DNA from: Echinicola vietnamensis DSM 17526
Lineage (GTDB): Bacteria > Bacteroidota > Bacteroidia > Cytophagales > Cyclobacteriaceae
DNA length: 64,000 bases
Direction of reading: 5' to 3'
NCBI RefSeq assembly: GCF_000325705.1
Contig: NC_019904.1
Coordinates: 876,001 to 940,000, forward strand
Positions 29,643 through 39,271 of the stretch are shown piece by piece. The position numbers were made by a program, and so were the translations under genes. Position 1 is the stretch's first letter; each line of letters begins with the position of its first letter. Below the pieces are notes generated by a model, which ran no database searches, was not told the origin of the DNA, and worked only from the letters and a program-made list of their open reading frames with translations.

Positions 29643-31007
29643 ATGTCTTTTTGGAGATCATTTCTAATCATCTTTGTAAGCTATTCCATTGGGTATGCGG
29701 TGACCAATCCCCAGCGGGGTCATGCCGCTCCATTCCGCCAGGACACTACCATCGAGAACCAATCTCGCTTTGGACTTTTCAAAGATGACCATGGCAAACA
29801 CAAATCCACTATAGAGAACACAGTGGAATCCCATAAAGAACTGAACCGAGATACGACATGGTTAAAAGTAGGCGGGGCCCTTCGGCTAAATACCATTTAT
29901 GCCATCTACGAAGGGCAAACGTTCCCTCTAGGCACCAATTCCAGAAATGAATGGACCTGGGATACTTGGAGAATCAATGTTGACGCTTATTCTGACGGCC
30001 TACAATTTGCTTTTGAATACCGTTTTTATCCTACTTTTAACACGCATTTTGTCAAATACGGATGGATAGGTTATCGGTTTAACAAGCAGTATAACCTCCA
30101 AATAGGCATCACCCAAGTCCCTTTTGGCTTGCTGACCTACGCTTCCCACAGCTGGTGGTTTCAAGTACCCTATTACCTAGGACTGGAAGACGACCATCAG
30201 ATGGGGCTAAACCTCACCCACAATCGTGACAATTGGACCTTTAACCTTGCCTATTTTCCTTTGGCAGAACCTCGAGGCACCAATGACCCCGCCTTTGGGG
30301 AGTATTCTACGGCGCGCTATTCCTATGATGTGGTCCCTATTGAGGGAAATAGCAACATCGAACGCAATCAGCTCAACCTCCGGGCCAATTACCACTTGGA
30401 CGACTGGAAGGTAGGGGGATCTTTTCAAGTGATGGAAATCTATAATCAGCAAACCACGCATAGCGGCAATCAACTGGCTGCGGCCCTTCATGCGGAATGG
30501 GCCAAGGTGCCGTGGAATTTTAAAACAGAAGTCATCTACTATGGTTATAATGATGTCAGGGACGATGACGGAAGGTTGCTTAACAGCGTGCAAATGGGCG
30601 CCTATGGGTTTGGAACGTATGATGTGGCCAGTGAAGCTATTGTCTATGTGATCGGGTTGGCACATGATTTCCCTGTCGATTGGGGCCCCATCTCCAATGT
30701 CCAAGTGTATAACGACTACAGCTTGATTCAGAAATTTGGGGAAATGCCCATCGGAGGCGTATTAACACCATTTGAAAAGACCCAGCAAAATGTCTTGGGA
30801 GCCTTGATTACGGCCGGAAAGATCTACACCTACGTGGATGCGGCCATGGGCTACAACCACTCTTGGATCAGCGATGCGTTTGGTGGCAACTCCATGGGGC
30901 CGGGTCGTGGAATAGATTATACCGCACCTGTTTCGGACAGCAATCCCATAGATCCCAATCCAGGATGGAACACGCGAATCAACATTAATATAGGGTACTA
31001 TTTCTAA
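29643..31007 (+). CDS. Outer membrane porin-like beta-barrel protein
   Basis: Starting at the ATG at 29643 gives 454 residues with a signal peptide (MSFWRSFLIIFVSYSIGYA, cleavage near HAA). An in-frame start at 29547 exists but would bury it. The mature part has a charged helix (about 35-70) and then alternating amphipathic strands ending in NIGYYF, with the terminal Phe used by the BAM machinery. The pattern fits phosphate-selective-porin-like barrels of Bacteroidota. It is followed after 11 bp by a BCCT transporter gene, so it is likely to give the same solute passage through the outer membrane (inference). No family can be named with certainty. Confidence 0.75.
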   Translation: MSFWRSFLIIFVSYSIGYAVTNPQRGHAAPFRQDTTIENQSRFGLFKDDHGKHKSTIENTVESHKELNRDTTWLKVGGALRLNTIYAIYEGQTFPLGTNSRNEWTWDTWRINVDAYSDGLQFAFEYRFYPTFNTHFVKYGWIGYRFNKQYNLQIGITQVPFGLLTYASHSWWFQVPYYLGLEDDHQMGLNLTHNRDNWTFNLAYFPLAEPRGTNDPAFGEYSTARYSYDVVPIEGNSNIERNQLNLRANYHLDDWKVGGSFQVMEIYNQQTTHSGNQLAAALHAEWAKVPWNFKTEVIYYGYNDVRDDDGRLLNSVQMGAYGFGTYDVASEAIVYVIGLAHDFPVDWGPISNVQVYNDYSLIQKFGEMPIGGVLTPFEKTQQNVLGALITAGKIYTYVDAAMGYNHSWISDAFGGNSMGPGRGIDYTAPVSDSNPIDPNPGWNTRININIGYYF

Positions 31008-31018
31008 CCACCTTTTCT

Positions 31019-32608
31019 ATGCTAAAAAAATATTTTGATGTACACGCACCCGTCTTTTGGCCTGCTTCGGTACTGATCATTATCTTTATCGCCATCACTT
31101 TGATCGTGGGAGAGCCCATGGAAAAAGCTTTTGATGCCATAAAGTTTTTTATCACCGACAAAACAGGATGGCTCTTCATCATTGCCATCAACATCTTTAT
31201 TGTATTTTGCTTTTACCTTGCCTTCAGCAAATACGGCACTATCAGATTGGGGGGCAAGGATGCCGAGACAGAATTTTCTACATCCGCTTGGTTTGCCATG
31301 CTTTTCAGTGCCGGCATGGGCATCGGCCTACTTTTTTGGGGCGTGGCAGAACCCGTCTCCCACTATGCCAAACCTCCCTATGGAGAACCTTTTAGCATTG
31401 GTTCTGCACAGCGGGGCATGAACCTGACATTCCTGCACTGGGGCTTTCACGCCTGGGCAATCTATGCCGTAGTAGCCTTGGCTTTGGCATTTTTTACCTT
31501 CAACAGAAAACTTCCTTTGACCATCCGGTCCATTTTTTATCCCATCTTGGGTGATCGCATCCATGGCTGGATTGGGGATGTTATTGATGTGATGGCAGTA
31601 CTGGCAACCCTCTTTGGGCTGGCGACCTCCCTTGGATTTGGGGTGCGACAAATCAATGGAGGGCTTAACTATCTCTTTGACGTAGACATTTCAGTAACCG
31701 TTCAGGTATTGCTCATCAGTGGCATCACGCTTATGGCGACGGCTTCCGTATTTTCGGGATTGGATAAAGGGGTGCGGGTACTCAGCGAATGGAATGTACG
31801 CATTGCTGCGGCCCTCCTGATCTTTGTGATTTTGGCTGGTCCCACCGTATTCATCTTCCGGGGATTTGTCCAAAACCTGGGCAACTACCTCAACCAATTC
31901 ATTGCAGTATCCACCTGGACAGAAGCCTATCGGGACAACGAATGGCAAGGGACTTGGACCATCTTCTATTGGGCCTGGTGGGTATCTTGGTCTCCATTTG
32001 TGGGGATGTTTATTGCCCGTATATCCAAAGGACGCACCATCAGGGAATTTATCCTGGGGGTACTGTTGGTGCCGGCCTTGCTGACATTCTTCTGGCTTAC
32101 CGCCATGGGGGGAAGTGCCATCTTTATGGACATGCAAAATGAAACCCACCAATTTGCCAAAGACATCATCAAAGATGAATCGACAGCACTCTTTGTTTTT
32201 CTCCATGAGTTTCCGCTCAGCACCTTGGGATCCGGCATTGGGGTACTGCTCGTCATGAGCTTCTTTGTCACCTCTTCCGATTCCGGGTCGCTGGTCATCG
32301 ACAGCATTACGGCCGGAGGGAAACTGGATGCCCCCGTGGGACAGCGTATCTTTTGGGCATTGGCAGAAGGTACTGTAGCGGCCGTATTATTAATTGGCGG
32401 GGGATTAACGGCACTTCAAACAGCCACCATCACCACTGGCCTGCCGTTTTTGATCGTACTGCTCATCATGTGTTTCAGCCTCTTCAGGGGCCTGCAAAAA
32501 GAACATGCCCGCAAAGAAGCGCTGAAACAGGATATCAACCGGAAAAATTACGAAAAGAACCTCGCTGAAATCATCAAAAAGAACCTCCCTAAAGATTCGC
32601 CAAAATGA
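31019..32608 (+). CDS. BCCT-family transporter (betaine/choline/carnitine type)
   Basis: The 529-residue inner membrane protein has about 12 hydrophobic segments. It carries the glycine motif GMGIGLLFWGVAEPVSH in segment 3 and the tryptophan box WWVSWSPFVGMFIARISKGRT split over segment 8, both diagnostic of BCCT carriers. These take up quaternary ammonium or other zwitterionic solutes with Na+ or H+. GMGIGL, with Met at the third position rather than the GxGxGL of H+-coupled members, is compatible with Na+ coupling, but this is inference. It overlaps the universal stress gene by 4 bp (ATGA) and follows the porin gene, giving a porin-carrier-stress operon. Confidence 0.95.
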   Translation: MLKKYFDVHAPVFWPASVLIIIFIAITLIVGEPMEKAFDAIKFFITDKTGWLFIIAINIFIVFCFYLAFSKYGTIRLGGKDAETEFSTSAWFAMLFSAGMGIGLLFWGVAEPVSHYAKPPYGEPFSIGSAQRGMNLTFLHWGFHAWAIYAVVALALAFFTFNRKLPLTIRSIFYPILGDRIHGWIGDVIDVMAVLATLFGLATSLGFGVRQINGGLNYLFDVDISVTVQVLLISGITLMATASVFSGLDKGVRVLSEWNVRIAAALLIFVILAGPTVFIFRGFVQNLGNYLNQFIAVSTWTEAYRDNEWQGTWTIFYWAWWVSWSPFVGMFIARISKGRTIREFILGVLLVPALLTFFWLTAMGGSAIFMDMQNETHQFAKDIIKDESTALFVFLHEFPLSTLGSGIGVLLVMSFFVTSSDSGSLVIDSITAGGKLDAPVGQRIFWALAEGTVAAVLLIGGGLTALQTATITTGLPFLIVLLIMCFSLFRGLQKEHARKEALKQDINRKNYEKNLAEIIKKNLPKDSPK

Positions 32609-33462
32609 AAAACCTAAAAAATATAGCCCTTTGTGTCGATCTTACCGACATGGACAATTTGCTCTTGAGCTATATCAAAAAGCTCGATGATGCTTTTGAA
32701 TTCAAGAGCCTGACCATCCTTCACCTGATTGAATTGGAAGAGTTCCCTGACTCTATCCAATCCATGCTTCCAAATTTGGGAAAAAGCATCAATCAAGTGA
32801 TCGAATCTGAAATAAAAGAAAAAGTGGACGAAACCTTCAAAGAAGGCAGCAATATCCAGATCCATGTCCATAGTGGCGGCAATGTGGAGGACTTTGCAAA
32901 TTATATCGATTCCAAAAAATTTGACCTGTTGCTACTCGGCAAAAAGAGTAGTCATTATGGCGCAGGCATCCTCAGCGGAAGGCTGGCTCGTCTCACTGCA
33001 TGTGACACCCTTTTCCTACCAGAAATTGCCGTGCCCACATTTGCAAAGATCACCTTGGCCTTGGATTTTAGCAGCTATACTGAAAAACTCCTCCAGTTGG
33101 GCACGAGCCTTTCCAAAAAAGTACACAGCGAAATACTTCCTGTCCATGTCATCAAATTAGGCGTCCAATATTTCCCCTATATCAAGAATTACAAAAAGAT
33201 CAGTGAAGAGCTAGAAAAAGAAGCTCTCAAGGACTTTAAAAAGCTTCAAAAGCGGTTTCACCTACACGCTCCGCTGACCATTGTCAAAGATAATGAGCAG
33301 CATATTAGCCGCTTGATTTATCAGAATGCTGTGCTGAATGCTTCCAATTTGATCATCGTGGGAAATAAAGGAAAGAAAAACGAAGGTGACCTGCTGATCG
33401 GCAGTGTCGCTGAACAGCTGATCGCCTATGACAAAAACCTCCCGGTGTGGATCGTAAAATAA
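32605..33462 (+). CDS. Tandem universal stress protein (UspA-type)
   Basis: The 285-residue cytoplasmic protein has two UspA folds in tandem. Domain 2 (about 145-285) has the complete ATP-binding pattern G-2x-G-9x-G-S/T: GNKGKKNEGDLLIGS. Domain 1 (about 1-140) has a degenerate version (GKKSSHYGAGILSGR). Usp proteins linked to transporters often bind ATP or AMP and adjust transport. The start codon overlaps the BCCT stop, so the two are translationally coupled and it probably regulates that carrier (inference). Length is normal for a two-domain Usp. Confidence 0.9.
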   Translation: MKNLKNIALCVDLTDMDNLLLSYIKKLDDAFEFKSLTILHLIELEEFPDSIQSMLPNLGKSINQVIESEIKEKVDETFKEGSNIQIHVHSGGNVEDFANYIDSKKFDLLLLGKKSSHYGAGILSGRLARLTACDTLFLPEIAVPTFAKITLALDFSSYTEKLLQLGTSLSKKVHSEILPVHVIKLGVQYFPYIKNYKKISEELEKEALKDFKKLQKRFHLHAPLTIVKDNEQHISRLIYQNAVLNASNLIIVGNKGKKNEGDLLIGSVAEQLIAYDKNLPVWIVK

Positions 33463-33554
33463 GTCCAATTCGCTGCACACAAGTAGTACTTGATAACAGT
33501 AACCCCTAAAAGAGAGATAAAACCATAAGCTAAAATTGATTCACTTCTCCATGT

Positions 33555-33590
33555 CAAGACCTTCACCGGCCAATGTCGGTAAAGGTCTTG
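33555..33590. terminator. Long inverted repeat after the porin-BCCT-Usp operon
   Basis: CAAGACCTTCACCG (33555-33568) pairs with CGGTAAAGGTCTTG (33577-33590) with one mismatch. There is no T-run, so it may be a factor-dependent end or an mRNA-stabilising hairpin between convergent genes. Confidence 0.5.
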
Positions 33591-33662
33591 AATACCAGAT
33601 GATCCCTTTGAAGCAAAATATGATTTCGGCTGCTGCCGAATTAACCGCTCAGGATATTTCTG

Positions 33663-34103
33663 TTAATCTTCTAGGGTATTGTAGCTATCCACTTGCTCCA
33701 TGACCCAGTCTTTGTATTTCTGAAGGCGATAATCCAGCCATTTTTGTTTATAGGTATTCGATTCTTCGATTAAAAACGTAAAGCGCTCCATGGCCTTACT
33801 TTTGGTGAGGGCATCATAGAGATCTTCTTGAAAGGACTTGTTTTCAACAAACTGCTCGGCAAATTGATCCATTAGCAGTGATTCCTGAGCAGGCTCCATC
33901 TTCACGAATTCCGCGTAATTCATTGGCTCCGCATCAATTTCATCCAGCAGATCCTCTTCTTCAGGAGTCAAGTCTTCATTGAAGTTTTCCTCTTCATCGG
34001 GAAGGTGATGAATGATTTTTTTGTCCTCCTGATAATAGCATACCTTGCCCTTTAATAAATAATTGGCAATGGTCGCAATTTCTTTTTCTGTCAGCTTAAG
34101 CAT
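33663..34103 (-). CDS. UPF0158-like acidic protein of unknown function
   Basis: This 146-residue soluble protein is very acidic in the middle (ENFNEDLTPEEEDLLDEID). The second half has the layout of UPF0158 proteins: F-x-E/D-L-x-x-AL-x-K-x-K-A-M-x-R-F followed by KQKWLDYRLQKYKDWVM, a Trp/Tyr-rich helical end. The function of that family is unknown. It has no signal peptide or membrane segment. It stands alone, with 263 bp to the DUF2520 gene upstream. Confidence 0.7.
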   Translation of the reverse strand: MLKLTEKEIATIANYLLKGKVCYYQEDKKIIHHLPDEEENFNEDLTPEEEDLLDEIDAEPMNYAEFVKMEPAQESLLMDQFAEQFVENKSFQEDLYDALTKSKAMERFTFLIEESNTYKQKWLDYRLQKYKDWVMEQVDSYNTLED

Positions 34104-34366
34104 TGGTTTATGTATGTGAAACTAAAATTACTAGAAAAATAATTAATGGTGCATAAAAATCAAACAAGCACTTCACCCAATTGAAAATATTTTTAGCATA
34201 ACGGGTGATTCCAAAACAGGAAAGCAGGAGATTTTAACAAGAGTCCTGATTACCACCTTTCATATAGGTGCCCCGAAAGGCTAATTTCATCCACAAATCT
34301 CCTCCGTACACCATGCATTGCTCTTTTTCTCCCCTTCCTTTCGACCCAAATTCACCGGCTGTCCTA

Positions 34367-35146
34367 TCAATTCGCATCAATGATATCTTGTGAAACAATT
34401 TTATAAATTTCTGCCAGTTGATCATTATAGTTTAAAAATTGATAATGTAGGTCCAAGACATTTAGGTCCCCACGAACGGCAGGTCCTGTTTGGGCAGCTT
34501 TGGCACCGATTTCCAAGGTCTTACTGATTTGCTCAATAATAAGGGGCTGCAACATATCAAAGTCCAAGCCCTGACGACGCATGACCTCTTCTGCAATGTG
34601 AATCATGTGATTGGTGAAATTACTGGCAAAAACGGCCGCTACATGCAGCGCCTTACGGTCCTTGGACTTAACCACATACTGATGCGGTGAAAGACTCTTG
34701 GCGAGTTTCTTGAGGCATTGGAGCGTGGCTTGGTCATCGGACTCCAAGAGAAAAGGTACTTCATCCATTTCGATCTGCCGCGATTTACTGAAACTCTGCA
34801 GCGGATAAAATATCCCGGTATAGCTGGCCGAACTGTAATTTAACGTATCCAAGGGCATGCTTCCAGAGGTATGGACAAGGATGCTCTCTTCAGGTAAGAT
34901 GATCCCATCCGCTACTTGGCTGATGGCCATATCATTGACCGCAATGATGTAAATCCGAGCTTTACTTTCTGAAAAATCGAGATCGGTTTTAACTTCTGCA
35001 GTATAGAGCTGATGGACGATTTTCTCGGCCCGGTGCGCATCCCGGCTATAGATTTCGGTTATGGTATGCCCCGCGTTTTCCAGTGCAGGCGCCAAATGCC
35101 AAGCGACATTGCCCGTACCGATGACTGCTATATTATACTTTCCCAT
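34367..35146 (-). CDS. Rossmann-fold/DUF2520 domain protein (NADP oxidoreductase-like)
   Basis: With the start at the ATG at 35144-35146 the protein is 259 residues and opens with MGKYNIAVIGTGNVAWHL, a dinucleotide-binding GxGxxxxxL loop. An in-frame ATG at 35167 adds seven residues and cannot be excluded. The N-terminal Rossmann domain resembles F420-dependent NADP oxidoreductase; the C-terminal all-helical domain (about 135-255, containing KALHVAAVFASNFTNHM) is DUF2520. Members are often described as predicted short-chain oxidoreductases without known substrate. The gene is downstream of the ccm cluster on the same strand but is separated from it by a terminator. Confidence 0.85.
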   Translation of the reverse strand: MGKYNIAVIGTGNVAWHLAPALENAGHTITEIYSRDAHRAEKIVHQLYTAEVKTDLDFSESKARIYIIAVNDMAISQVADGIILPEESILVHTSGSMPLDTLNYSSASYTGIFYPLQSFSKSRQIEMDEVPFLLESDDQATLQCLKKLAKSLSPHQYVVKSKDRKALHVAAVFASNFTNHMIHIAEEVMRRQGLDFDMLQPLIIEQISKTLEIGAKAAQTGPAVRGDLNVLDLHYQFLNYNDQLAEIYKIVSQDIIDAN

Positions 35147-35207
35147 ATCGGTTCGGCTTTCGTTCAATTGGCTTCTAAATTACAGCTTTAAGCTAAACCA
35201 TAAAAAA

Positions 35208-35233
35208 ACCCGCTCCTGAAAATAGAAGCGGGT
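35208..35233 (-). terminator. Terminator of the cytochrome c maturation cluster
   Basis: ACCCGCT (35208-35214) and AGCGGGT (35227-35233) form a GC-rich stem, followed on the minus strand by a T7 run, just after the ccmF stop. Confidence 0.8.
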
Positions 35234-35243
35234 GAAGATTTTT

Positions 35244-37772
35244 TTATTCGAGGCCCTTGTCCCTCATCTTTACGAATTCGTCGTAGCGTCTGTAAATGGC
35301 GACCCCAAATCCCATCAGCATGATGATCGTCCCCATCCATAACACGTTAATATACGGTTTTACGAGGGCCTTCATCACGACGTAGTCTTTTTGGTAGCTG
35401 TTTACCTTAAACACAAACTTATTGGACTCGGGGCTAATATTATCCACGAGTACTTTAATACCCAAGTCATGGTTGATGACCGGAATTCTACCCACTTGAT
35501 TGCCTCTAATGAGAAATACCGGATCCAAATGAATTTGCTTATCATGATCCTGGACGACCAAGTTGGCTTTCACCGCCACATCTCCTTCTTTCAGCTCTAC
35601 TCCTTCCACGCTTTCCACCACTTCTCCTCCTTCAAAGGTCGTGACATAGTCTCCCAAATGGAATTGCTCCCCTGGGGTGGCTTCATACACCTTGTCCTCG
35701 CCCCATTCAGGCTCATCGTAATTGTTGATCGCAGAAATGTGGGTATACAAATCCTTGGTCAGGTAGTGTTTGGAATCTGGAGAAGAAATTAGCCCCATAG
35801 TAGGATTGGGCTGGGACATTGGAAACAGGGTAAACTGAAGCTGCTGGTCTTGGTAATATTCAATCTCAAAATAGCTGTTTTCCTCCAAAACGATGTCCAC
35901 TTCATCCCCCTTTTTGTGATACTGCTTACCGTCCACCTCGATATCTTCCAGGGCAATGGCTTTGTTTTGCTCGCCGGTCATCTCCAATTTGTTGACGCTG
36001 ACATAACCGGGCACGCCTTCCAGTTTTTTGTTCCTACCACGATAAATGACCTCATAATCCTTCATCTGTAAGGGCTGATTGATCCATAGCAGGACATTTT
36101 CCTTGTTCAGCTCATCTTCCCAATCCCGCTTATAGGTCAATCCGGACATGTTAATACTGACTGTATCCGAATAGCCTGAAGAAAACATGATCCCAATGAG
36201 CATCATTCCTATCCCAATATGCGCCAAAGATCCCCCTGCCAGCTTAAATGTGGATTTTCGCAGCAATTTAGCGAGGATGGTGGCATTGGCCACGATGGTA
36301 AAGGTGCCTGCCATGACGATGATCATGTAGGTTATGTTCCATACTTGGGCCACACTTATAATGAGCGCCGCCAAAAGCAGGGATATGATATAGGGCGTTA
36401 CCAAAGCACTTTTGAGAGCCGCCTTATCCATTTTTTTCCACCAGAAGAATTGGCCTACGGCCGTAAGCAAGGCCACCACTACGCCAAACCACAGCTGGAA
36501 TTTAGTATAAAATTCCACTTGATCTGCCGGGGGAGCCACATTGGAGATGCCTCCAAAAGCCTCTATGATAGCATTATAAACCGGTATGGATGTTGGCAAG
36601 ATGACCTGAAAGGCCATCAATCCCAATGTCGTCGCACCAATAAAGATCCAAAACTCCCTGGAATAAACGGATGCTTCCCGATCGGAGCTTGGAATATGCT
36701 TCCACGCCCTCACGGAAAAGAAAATGGCCACAAACATGAAAAAGAAAAGATAAATCAGCAACTGACCCGACAAGCCCAAATCCGTAAAGGAATGCACTGA
36801 TGTATCCCCAAGCACCCCACTTCTTACCAGGAACGTAGCATAAAGTACTAGGATAAACTGTGTGATCACCAAGACGATGGAAGTCTTCAGTGCTGTGCTA
36901 CTTTTCTTAAAGGTAATCATCGTATGGATCGAGGCCACAATGATCAACCAAGGCACATAGGAAGCGTTTTCTACCGGATCCCAGTTCCAATACCCTCCAA
37001 AATTCAGGGTCACATAGGCCCAATAAGCCCCCATGATAATCCCCATGCCCAAGATGGATGCGGAGAAAATCGTCCAGGGAAGTGCCGGCCTGATCCACTC
37101 TTTGTACCTACCTGTCCATAGTCCCGCCATCAGATAAGCAAACGGCACCAGGGTAGAGGCATACCCCAAGAAAAGGGTCGGTGGATGGATCACCATCCAT
37201 ATGTTTTGCAAGAGCGGATTTAGTCCCGTACCATCTTCAGGCACGAAATCAGGGTTCATTTGAAAAATGGGAGCATTGGCCACATCCCTCAAAAGGATAA
37301 ACGGTGAGCTCCCTATTTTTAAGTCCCCGATCACCACTCCAAGGATCATGGACACCAAAAAAGCCTGTACCAGTGAAAACACCACCATGACAGGCCCTTC
37401 CCAAGATTTATTGGTATGGATCAGGAACAGTCCCAGCAAGACATCCCAAAATATCCAGAGGATAAAACTCCCCTCTTGGCCTTCCCAGAAACTGGATATC
37501 ATATAGTGTACCGGAAGTGCTTCAGAGGAGTGTGAATAGGCGTAGAAATATTCGAAACGGTGATTATAAATGATGTTAAAAAGGATCACGCCGATGGACA
37601 CGGCAGATACGGCATGGATATAAAAGAAAGCCCTACTGAATTTTCTCCAGGAGGCTTTTTCCGTTTCGGGCACAATCGTGTATTGGTAATAAGACCAAGC
37701 GGTGATGATCGCACTTACAAAAGCCAAGATCACCATGAAATGGCCCAAATTACCAATAAAGGTATTAATCAT
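35244..37772 (-). CDS. ccmF: Cytochrome c haem lyase subunit CcmF
   Basis: This 842-residue polytopic protein has the haem-handling WWD signature GGYWNWDPVENASYVPWL near residue 240 and many membrane segments before and after. A C-terminal periplasmic domain (about 550-810) and a final membrane helix complete the CcmF architecture. It is slightly longer than proteobacterial CcmF. It transfers haem from CcmE to apocytochrome at the outer face of the inner membrane. The gene is last in the order ccmB-ccmC-ccmD-ccmE-ccmF. No ccmA or ccmH gene is in the cluster. Confidence 0.93.
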   Translation of the reverse strand: MINTFIGNLGHFMVILAFVSAIITAWSYYQYTIVPETEKASWRKFSRAFFYIHAVSAVSIGVILFNIIYNHRFEYFYAYSHSSEALPVHYMISSFWEGQEGSFILWIFWDVLLGLFLIHTNKSWEGPVMVVFSLVQAFLVSMILGVVIGDLKIGSSPFILLRDVANAPIFQMNPDFVPEDGTGLNPLLQNIWMVIHPPTLFLGYASTLVPFAYLMAGLWTGRYKEWIRPALPWTIFSASILGMGIIMGAYWAYVTLNFGGYWNWDPVENASYVPWLIIVASIHTMITFKKSSTALKTSIVLVITQFILVLYATFLVRSGVLGDTSVHSFTDLGLSGQLLIYLFFFMFVAIFFSVRAWKHIPSSDREASVYSREFWIFIGATTLGLMAFQVILPTSIPVYNAIIEAFGGISNVAPPADQVEFYTKFQLWFGVVVALLTAVGQFFWWKKMDKAALKSALVTPYIISLLLAALIISVAQVWNITYMIIVMAGTFTIVANATILAKLLRKSTFKLAGGSLAHIGIGMMLIGIMFSSGYSDTVSINMSGLTYKRDWEDELNKENVLLWINQPLQMKDYEVIYRGRNKKLEGVPGYVSVNKLEMTGEQNKAIALEDIEVDGKQYHKKGDEVDIVLEENSYFEIEYYQDQQLQFTLFPMSQPNPTMGLISSPDSKHYLTKDLYTHISAINNYDEPEWGEDKVYEATPGEQFHLGDYVTTFEGGEVVESVEGVELKEGDVAVKANLVVQDHDKQIHLDPVFLIRGNQVGRIPVINHDLGIKVLVDNISPESNKFVFKVNSYQKDYVVMKALVKPYINVLWMGTIIMLMGFGVAIYRRYDEFVKMRDKGLE

Positions 37773-37813
37773 AATTTTATGTAGAAATCAGGTTGAGCAA
37801 TGGAACCGTTAAC

Positions 37814-38239
37814 TTATTTTTTGGAAGATGCGACTTCCCTAAATTCGTTGTCTTGGTATTTTGAAGGGCATTTCATCAGGATTTTGTCAGCTACAAACAC
37901 CTGATCATTTTTATAGGCACCGATGACCACGACCTGTTCAGAACGGGTAAAATCAGCCGGCACCGGCTCATTATAATACACTTGTTGCTCCGTACCATCG
38001 TTATCGATCATCGAAAATGTGAACGAGGTTTTATCCTCACTGATTTCGAGGCCTGTTACGCTGCCACGGCTGTCCTTTTTCAGCTGTCCTACCACATGGA
38101 TGGGATCGTCATCGCCGTTCATGGCCATTTCCTTGGCCGTGGAGAAACTTTCGTACGAGCTGGCATCACCAATGGATGTAATGATAATGACGATGGCCAC
38201 CGCAATAATTCCAAGCCCTATGATATGTCCTTTTTTCAT
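37814..38239 (-). CDS. ccmE: Cytochrome c maturation haem chaperone CcmE (Cys-type)
   Basis: The 141-residue protein has one N-terminal membrane anchor (about 5-22) and an OB-fold domain. In classical CcmE, haem is bound covalently to the His of an HxxxY motif. Here the equivalent site reads KCPSKY (C124, Y128), a CxxxY motif, as known for CcmE of some sulfate reducers. The strand pattern before it (HVVGQLKK, SFTFSMID) is normal. It lies between ccmD and ccmF and should pass haem to CcmF. The Cys variant points to the system I* type of maturation (established for other taxa, inferred here). Confidence 0.9.
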   Translation of the reverse strand: MKKGHIIGLGIIAVAIVIIITSIGDASSYESFSTAKEMAMNGDDDPIHVVGQLKKDSRGSVTGLEISEDKTSFTFSMIDNDGTEQQVYYNEPVPADFTRSEQVVVIGAYKNDQVFVADKILMKCPSKYQDNEFREVASSKK

Positions 38240-38323
38240 GAGTTGTTATCGTTTACCAATGGCCAGAAAAACCATTGATGGATTTGCTTAGAGAGCTAAC
38301 GCAAATTCCCCCTTGAGGTTTGG

Positions 38324-38566
38324 TCAGTTTCTAAATTCTTTTTCGAGTCTGGACAGTTTTTTGTCTGTACCTATTAGGTAAACCAAAATTCCACCCATAA
38401 CAATTCCAATTACGCCTACTAATACATAGATTTTTCCATTGGACCGCATTTCATCGGCCATCTCCACGCTATAGTTATCGTAATCTTCGGTATTGATTTC
38501 CATTTTTTCCTGTGCCATCACCTGTAGGCTGATAAACAGCAGAAAAACCACTAGCCACTTTTGCAT
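38324..38566 (-). CDS. Small membrane protein, CcmD-like
   Basis: This 80-residue protein has a signal-like N-terminus (MQKWLVVFLLFISLQVMAQ), a short acidic middle and one strong membrane helix (about 47-66), with a charged cytoplasmic tail (KKLSRLEKEF). Size, topology and position between ccmC and ccmE suit CcmD, which helps release haem-loaded CcmE. Sequence conservation in CcmD is low, so position is the main support. It begins 3 bp after the ccmC stop. Confidence 0.8.
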   Translation of the reverse strand: MQKWLVVFLLFISLQVMAQEKMEINTEDYDNYSVEMADEMRSNGKIYVLVGVIGIVMGGILVYLIGTDKKLSRLEKEFRN

Positions 38567-38569
38567 TTG

Positions 38570-39271
38570 CTATTGATTGATAAGTTTGTCTTCTAATATT
38601 CGTTCGAGTCGTTTGGCCCTGATGCGCAGGCTTGCCAGCCAAACGCCCAATAAGGTCCAAGCGATAATGGCCGGATAAAAGACCATCCTAAGTTTACTGT
38701 CCAGGTCATAGGCATTGAAGCCCGGGTTTCCACCATTTCCAGGATGAAGGCTGTCCGTAAGCCGCGGCAAAACAAAAATCAACGGGATAAATGCGGCAAA
38801 AGCAAAAATATTATACACAGCCCCAATCCGGGCACGCTGATGAACATCCACAAGGGAGTTTCTAAGGATCAGATAGGCAAAATATATGAGCAAACCGATC
38901 GCCGCTGCATTTTGCTTAGGATCACCACTCCAATAGTCTCCCCACGTAAACTTCGCCCAAAGCATGCCTGTCACAATTCCCAGCACACCAAAGAGGATGG
39001 CGGCATTGGTAAATTCAATGGCAATGTCATCATCCCGAAGATTACCGGATCTCAAGTATTTCACACTATAGACCACCGCTACCACCAGCATGATGATCAT
39101 GCCAAACCACATGGTCACATGAAAGTGAAGGGCCCGGATGGTTTCGTTTAGAATGGGTAATCTAGGTGCTTCAAAGAGAAGGCCGGCGATGATCGTATAC
39201 GCTAAGAGAATGACCGCCAATACTTTCCACCAATTTGCTCGCATGGTACTTACTTTGCTATTGTGGTGCAA
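38570..39271 (-). CDS. ccmC: Cytochrome c biogenesis protein CcmC/CcsA-type
   Basis: The 233-residue protein has six hydrophobic segments and a tryptophan-rich WWD-like motif, WGDYWSGDPKQ, near residue 128, which binds haem at the periplasmic face. Length and gene order (after ccmB, before ccmD and ccmE) fit CcmC, the subunit that loads haem onto CcmE. Two histidines in the flanking loops (about residues 46 and 166) may be axial ligands; this is inferred from position. It could be annotated as CcsA in general databases because the domain is shared. Confidence 0.9.
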   Translation of the reverse strand: MHHNSKVSTMRANWWKVLAVILLAYTIIAGLLFEAPRLPILNETIRALHFHVTMWFGMIIMLVVAVVYSVKYLRSGNLRDDDIAIEFTNAAILFGVLGIVTGMLWAKFTWGDYWSGDPKQNAAAIGLLIYFAYLILRNSLVDVHQRARIGAVYNIFAFAAFIPLIFVLPRLTDSLHPGNGGNPGFNAYDLDSKLRMVFYPAIIAWTLLGVWLASLRIRAKRLERILEDKLINQ

